From assembly GCA_045538755.1 (NCBI GenBank), contig JAZQEC010000044.1, positions 7,495-71,494 of the forward strand: DNA of 64,000 nucleotides, written 5' to 3'. The position numbers and the translations under genes are program-made. This DNA is from UBA1738 sp045538755 (lineage in GTDB: Bacteria > Bacillota > Clostridia > UBA1381). Below are positions 61,840 to 64,000 of this stretch, piece after piece (position 1 is the stretch's first letter; each line of letters starts with the position of its first letter). The notes under the pieces were generated by a model. The model made no database searches. It saw nothing but the letters and a program-made list of their open reading frames with translations, and was not told the DNA's origin.

Positions 61840-62313
61840 ATGGAAAATAAAAGGTGTTGTTTCTGTGGGCATAGTGATATTTATTATGATACAGATACAA
61901 GAGAAAAAATAAAAGCAATAGCAGAAAATTTAATTTCAAATCATAATGTTAGTGAATTCTGGGTTGGGCATTATGGAAGATTTGATAGGTGTTGTTCTTC
62001 TGTTATAAGAGAGTTGCAGAAAACTTATAAAGACATAAAATTAGAGTTGGTTATACCTTATATAACCAAAGGCATAAATGAGTATAGGGAATTGTATTAT
62101 AAAGATTATGACAATATTTTAATGGCAGATATACCCTTTAATACTCCCCAGAAGTTTCAAATCATAAAAGGAAATGAATATGTTGTAGATAACTGTGAGT
62201 ATGTTATTTGCTACATAGAAAGACATTATGGTGGAGCATACCGGACATTTACCTATGCCAGAAGAAAAAAGAAAGAGATTTTTAATATTTCTCCAAGACC
62301 AATAACTGATTAA
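61840..62313 (+). CDS. SLOG-superfamily (DUF1273-like) protein
   Basis: A 157-residue Rossmann-like protein. It has CCFCGHSDI at the N-terminus, SEFWVGHYGRFDRCCSSVIRELQ, LELVIPYI, then YYKDYDNI, VDNCEYVICYIERHYGGAYRTFTYARRKK. The WVGxxGxFD and YIxxxxGGAxxTxxYA boxes are the nucleotide-ligand loops of the SLOG/DUF1273 group. SLOG proteins are thought to sense or process nucleotide-derived ligands, and some work with membrane effectors in defence. It is the last gene of the membrane-protein operon, 5 bases after the previous stop. Confidence 0.78.
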   Translation: MENKRCCFCGHSDIYYDTDTREKIKAIAENLISNHNVSEFWVGHYGRFDRCCSSVIRELQKTYKDIKLELVIPYITKGINEYRELYYKDYDNILMADIPFNTPQKFQIIKGNEYVVDNCEYVICYIERHYGGAYRTFTYARRKKKEIFNISPRPITD

Positions 62314-62349
62314 CCATTGACTTTTCAAAGGTCAGTGGTTATTTTTTTA
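62312..62349 (+). terminator. Terminator of the membrane-protein/SLOG operon
   Basis: A 13-bp stem with G-T pairs (62312-62324 with 62329-62341) and a T7 tail. It closes the operon. Confidence 0.85.
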
Positions 62350-62445
62350 TAATTTGACAGTCATATAAAATGGTGTTAAAACAAATATAAAGAGATTTAT
62401 ATTTATATAAACTCAAAATTATATTATTTTTTAAGGAGGTGGAAA

Positions 62446-62871
62446 ATGGGAGCATTTTTCATTAACAGTAGTGAGATTTTGACATTATCACTGCTAAACA
62501 ACAAACAATTTCATTTTAACCAAGAAGAAATGGCAAATGCCATTGGTTGCACTCAACCAAATATCAGTTATGTTGTTTCTTCTCTTTTACAAAAAGGAGT
62601 AGTGGAAAATATTAAAGGTTTCATTGCAGTAAATCAATACAGACTTGTTGAGTACATAACAGAGTATGCAAGTAGTATGTATGACAATGCAGAGATTTAT
62701 TTTTCACAAGGCATTTTAAAGATTAGGAATTGGTTTCCAGAGGTTTATGCTTTTTTTCAAACATATTTTAGAATACTCAACATTGAGTATGTAATAACAG
62801 AGTGTAGAGATTTAAAAGAGATTTGTTTTGTTTTCAAAAATGATTTAATTGACATTGCAGATACAGAATAA
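62446..62871 (+). CDS. Winged-helix DNA-binding protein
   Basis: A 141-residue protein. The HTH spans about residues 24-62 (HFNQEEMANAIGCTQPNISYVVSSLLQKGVVENIKGFIAVN), with a wing like MarR/ArsR-type or replication-initiator winged helices. The second half (YFSQGILKIRNWFPEVYAFFQTYFRIL) is not recognised. AAGGAGG precedes the ATG. It lies before the RepL-like gene and may take part in replication control. Confidence 0.6.
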   Translation: MGAFFINSSEILTLSLLNNKQFHFNQEEMANAIGCTQPNISYVVSSLLQKGVVENIKGFIAVNQYRLVEYITEYASSMYDNAEIYFSQGILKIRNWFPEVYAFFQTYFRILNIEYVITECRDLKEICFVFKNDLIDIADTE

Positions 62872-63015
62872 TACTAATAAGAGTAAGAATAACAAAAATA
62901 AAAAAATGCTCACAAATTAAGCATTAGTGGGCATCTCAAAGATTTTTTAATATAAACTGTATTTTATATCATTATAATTGCCAGTTTATGTTTTGCTCTT
63001 GTTAGGGGGGTGTAT

Positions 63016-63588
63016 ATGAAACAAAACAAAGAAACTGAACATATAGAAATCTGGGCAGAACTTTCAAGCATTAACAGTAAAGGTTATTCTGCTTTTGTTC
63101 TTCCAGAGAAAAAGAAAAAAGATAAAAGAAAGTTTATGAAAATACATACAACTGCATTAGACTTTCTTGCAAATAAATCTGGTGTAGATAAAAAATATAT
63201 TAACTTTTTTATTTTGCTTGTCAATATCAACTCCAAGCATATTGAGGCAGATACTAACCTTTTGAAATTGTCTATAAAAGAGATTGCAGACAATATGGGT
63301 TATTCTGTTGTTCATACATACAACACATTAAATATGCTTGAAAAATTAAACTTAATTGCATTTTACAAGGTAGGAAGAAATAAGTATGTAGTTATTAACC
63401 CAAAATACTATGCAAAGTTTTATAATGTCAATTTTATGTATGCAGTAGAATACTGCTTTGAAGAAAGAAAAAGAATTGATATTCAAGAAGTGATTGGAAA
63501 AATATCTATATTAAAAGAATTAAAGATTGATAAGGAAAACACCAAAGCAAAAGGAGAAGTTAAAGGGTTTATAAACAGTAATATTTGA
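63016..63588 (+). CDS. RepL-like winged-helix protein, putative replication initiator
   Basis: A 190-residue protein. KRKFMKIHTTALDFLANKSGV, INFFILLVNINSKHIEADTNLLKLSIKEIADNMGYSVVHTYNTLNMLEKLNLI and KYVVINPKYYAKF follow the order seen in Firmicutes RepL plasmid initiators: a helical N-terminus, winged helix, then a VVNPxYY-type strand. It is the last gene before the right end. The ATG at 63016 has AGGGGGG 5 bases upstream. If correct, the excised element may replicate. The assignment rests on layout, not on close similarity. Confidence 0.45.
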   Translation: MKQNKETEHIEIWAELSSINSKGYSAFVLPEKKKKDKRKFMKIHTTALDFLANKSGVDKKYINFFILLVNINSKHIEADTNLLKLSIKEIADNMGYSVVHTYNTLNMLEKLNLIAFYKVGRNKYVVINPKYYAKFYNVNFMYAVEYCFEERKRIDIQEVIGKISILKELKIDKENTKAKGEVKGFINSNI

Positions 63589-63597
63589 TAATATTTT

Positions 63598-63668
63598 GGT
63601 GGGCAAATGGCATTTTTAGTGGTGGGCAGAGCATTTTTTTGGTGGGCTTTGCCCACCAAATGCCCACC
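63598..63668. repeat. Right arm-type sites (GGTGGGCA/TGCCCACC cluster)
   Basis: GGTGGGCA at 63598-63605 and 63621-63628, GGTGGGCT at 63641-63648, and the inverse TGCCCACC at 63650-63657 and 63661-63668. The third and fourth form a 10-bp hairpin (63638-63647 with 63651-63660, loop TTT). They mirror the three copies at the left end. Confidence 0.65.
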
Positions 63669-63772
63669 TTTTCACAAAAAACCATTAAAAAACACACTGG
63701 AATTCCAGAGGACAATAAAAAATTTTAGTTTCGTGAACTAAACAGTAAAAATTAAAGAAAAATGGCATAATA

Positions 63773-63804
63773 AAAGGGTTTGAGTGGTCTCAAACCCTTT
63801 ATTT
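63773..63804 (-). terminator. Terminator of the rubrerythrin gene, supplied by the element
   Basis: A perfect 12-bp stem (63773-63784 with 63789-63800), loop TGGT, T-rich when read leftward. It lies 8 bases past the stop codon. Its stem (AAAGGGTTTGAG) is close to that of the displaced terminator at 51687. Confidence 0.85.
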
Positions 63805-63807
63805 TTC

Positions 63808-64000
63808 TTACTTGAACATTCTGTCCAAAAATCCCTGAAAAGCCTTTCCATGCCGAGCCTCGTCACGAGCCATTTCATGAACTGTGTCATGGATTGCGTC
63901 AAGGCCGTTTTTCTTCGCGCAAGCCGCTAAGTCAAATTTACCCTGTGTAGCTCCGTATTCACAATCAACTCTCCAAGCCAGATTGTCCTTTGTAGTAGCC
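63808..64000 (-). CDS. Rubrerythrin, C-terminal part (gene continues beyond the window)
   Basis: The minus strand is open from the window's right edge to a stop at 63808-63810. The 63 visible residues read TTKDNLAWRVDCEYGATQGKFDLA, then HDTVHEMARDEARHGKAFQGFLDRMFK. EMARDEARHGKA is the second ExxH diiron-ligand helix of the ferritin-like domain in rubrerythrin/NADH-peroxidase proteins. The last 13 or so codons lie on the element side of the core, so this C-terminus is a substitute; the original ending (GLEGLLKRYFK) is at 51732. It should remain functional. Confidence 0.88.
   Translation of the reverse strand, partial: ATTKDNLAWRVDCEYGATQGKFDLAACAKKNGLDAIHDTVHEMARDEARHGKAFQGFLDRMFK
63845..63852. 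other. Right attachment core
   Basis: TTTCCATG within AAGCCTTTCCATGCCGAGC, in the EARHGKA codons of rubrerythrin. It pairs with the left core at 51769-51776; the intervening length is about 12,076 bases. Confidence 0.7.

Larger units (their letters stand above)
51769..63852. mobile_element. Integrative element of about 12.1 kb in the 3' end of rubrerythrin
   Basis: The element lies between two copies of the core TTTCCATG (51769-51776 and 63845-63852), each inside matching C-terminal codons of rubrerythrin. It encodes a tyrosine integrase with adjacent excisionase, a second tyrosine recombinase, HTH regulators, a RepL-like protein and about eleven unknown or partly known accessory genes. No relaxase, type IV secretion, capsid or terminase gene was seen, so it is not a complete conjugative element or prophage. 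CpG is almost absent between the ends, in sharp contrast to the host DNA. Confidence 0.88.

Noticed and set aside
51769..63852. Prophage or complete conjugative element
   Set aside because: No capsid, portal, terminase, tail, relaxase, coupling ATPase or type IV secretion gene was found among the frames of the element.

Overview
The window is 64 kb of low-GC chromosome from an anaerobic, endospore-forming Clostridia species. Supporting features are sigK and gpr, a RemA (DUF370) gene, YfmF/YfmH and YlmC/YmxH-type genes, a GerMN protein, a flavodiiron protein with a rubredoxin tail, rubrerythrin, an IspH-ribosomal protein S1 fusion, and PASTA kinase/PP2C signalling. Family or genus cannot be fixed from the sequence alone.

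Layout. 1-1331: end of an FGGY sugar kinase and an amidohydrolase. 1489-1737: remnant of an IS3-type transposase beside sigK. 1.8-7.9 kb: sigK, gpr, an M16 peptidase pair and a flavodiiron protein. 8.2-9.9 kb, minus strand: rqcH. 10-26 kb: a long co-directional housekeeping block (yicC, remA, gmk, rpoZ, priA, def, fmt, yugP-like, rsmB, rlmN, prpC, prkC, rsgA, rpe, thiN, cysteine desulfurase, thiI) with mostly overlapping or very short junctions. 26-37 kb: recA, an HPr, uvrC, pgeF, an orphan peptide-binding lipoprotein coupled to an RpiR regulator, a flavoprotein, cmk, plsC and ispH-S1. 37-44 kb: a DacF-like protein that has lost its catalytic Ser and Lys, a ComEA-like protein, a two-component system with a GerMN lipoprotein-like partner, and an FG-GAP/SLH-like protein. 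44-51.6 kb: nrdR, mnmE, an amino-acid ABC transporter, tRNA-Lys(CTT) and ftsH.

51.77-63.85 kb is a mobile element of about 12.1 kb inserted in the 3' end of a rubrerythrin gene. The truncated original gene tail and terminator sit at the left end. The gene at the right end has received a substitute tail and terminator from the element. An 8-bp core and clusters of TGCCCACC arm-type repeats mark both ends. The left half (minus strand) carries integrase, excisionase and five small unknown genes. The right half (plus strand) carries a HTH regulator, a 436-bp gene-free stretch packed with inverted repeats including a candidate structured RNA, a second atypical tyrosine recombinase, an XRE regulator, a run of five related small membrane-anchored proteins followed by a SLOG-type protein, a winged-helix protein and a RepL-like protein.

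The most striking property of the element is that CpG is almost absent: a hand scan of 51781-63731 found four CG dinucleotides, three of them inside CCGG, while flanking host genes are rich in CG. The best candidates for something undescribed are this CpG-free element, its tandem membrane-protein/SLOG operon under an inverted-repeat promoter, and the branched RNA-like structure before the second recombinase.
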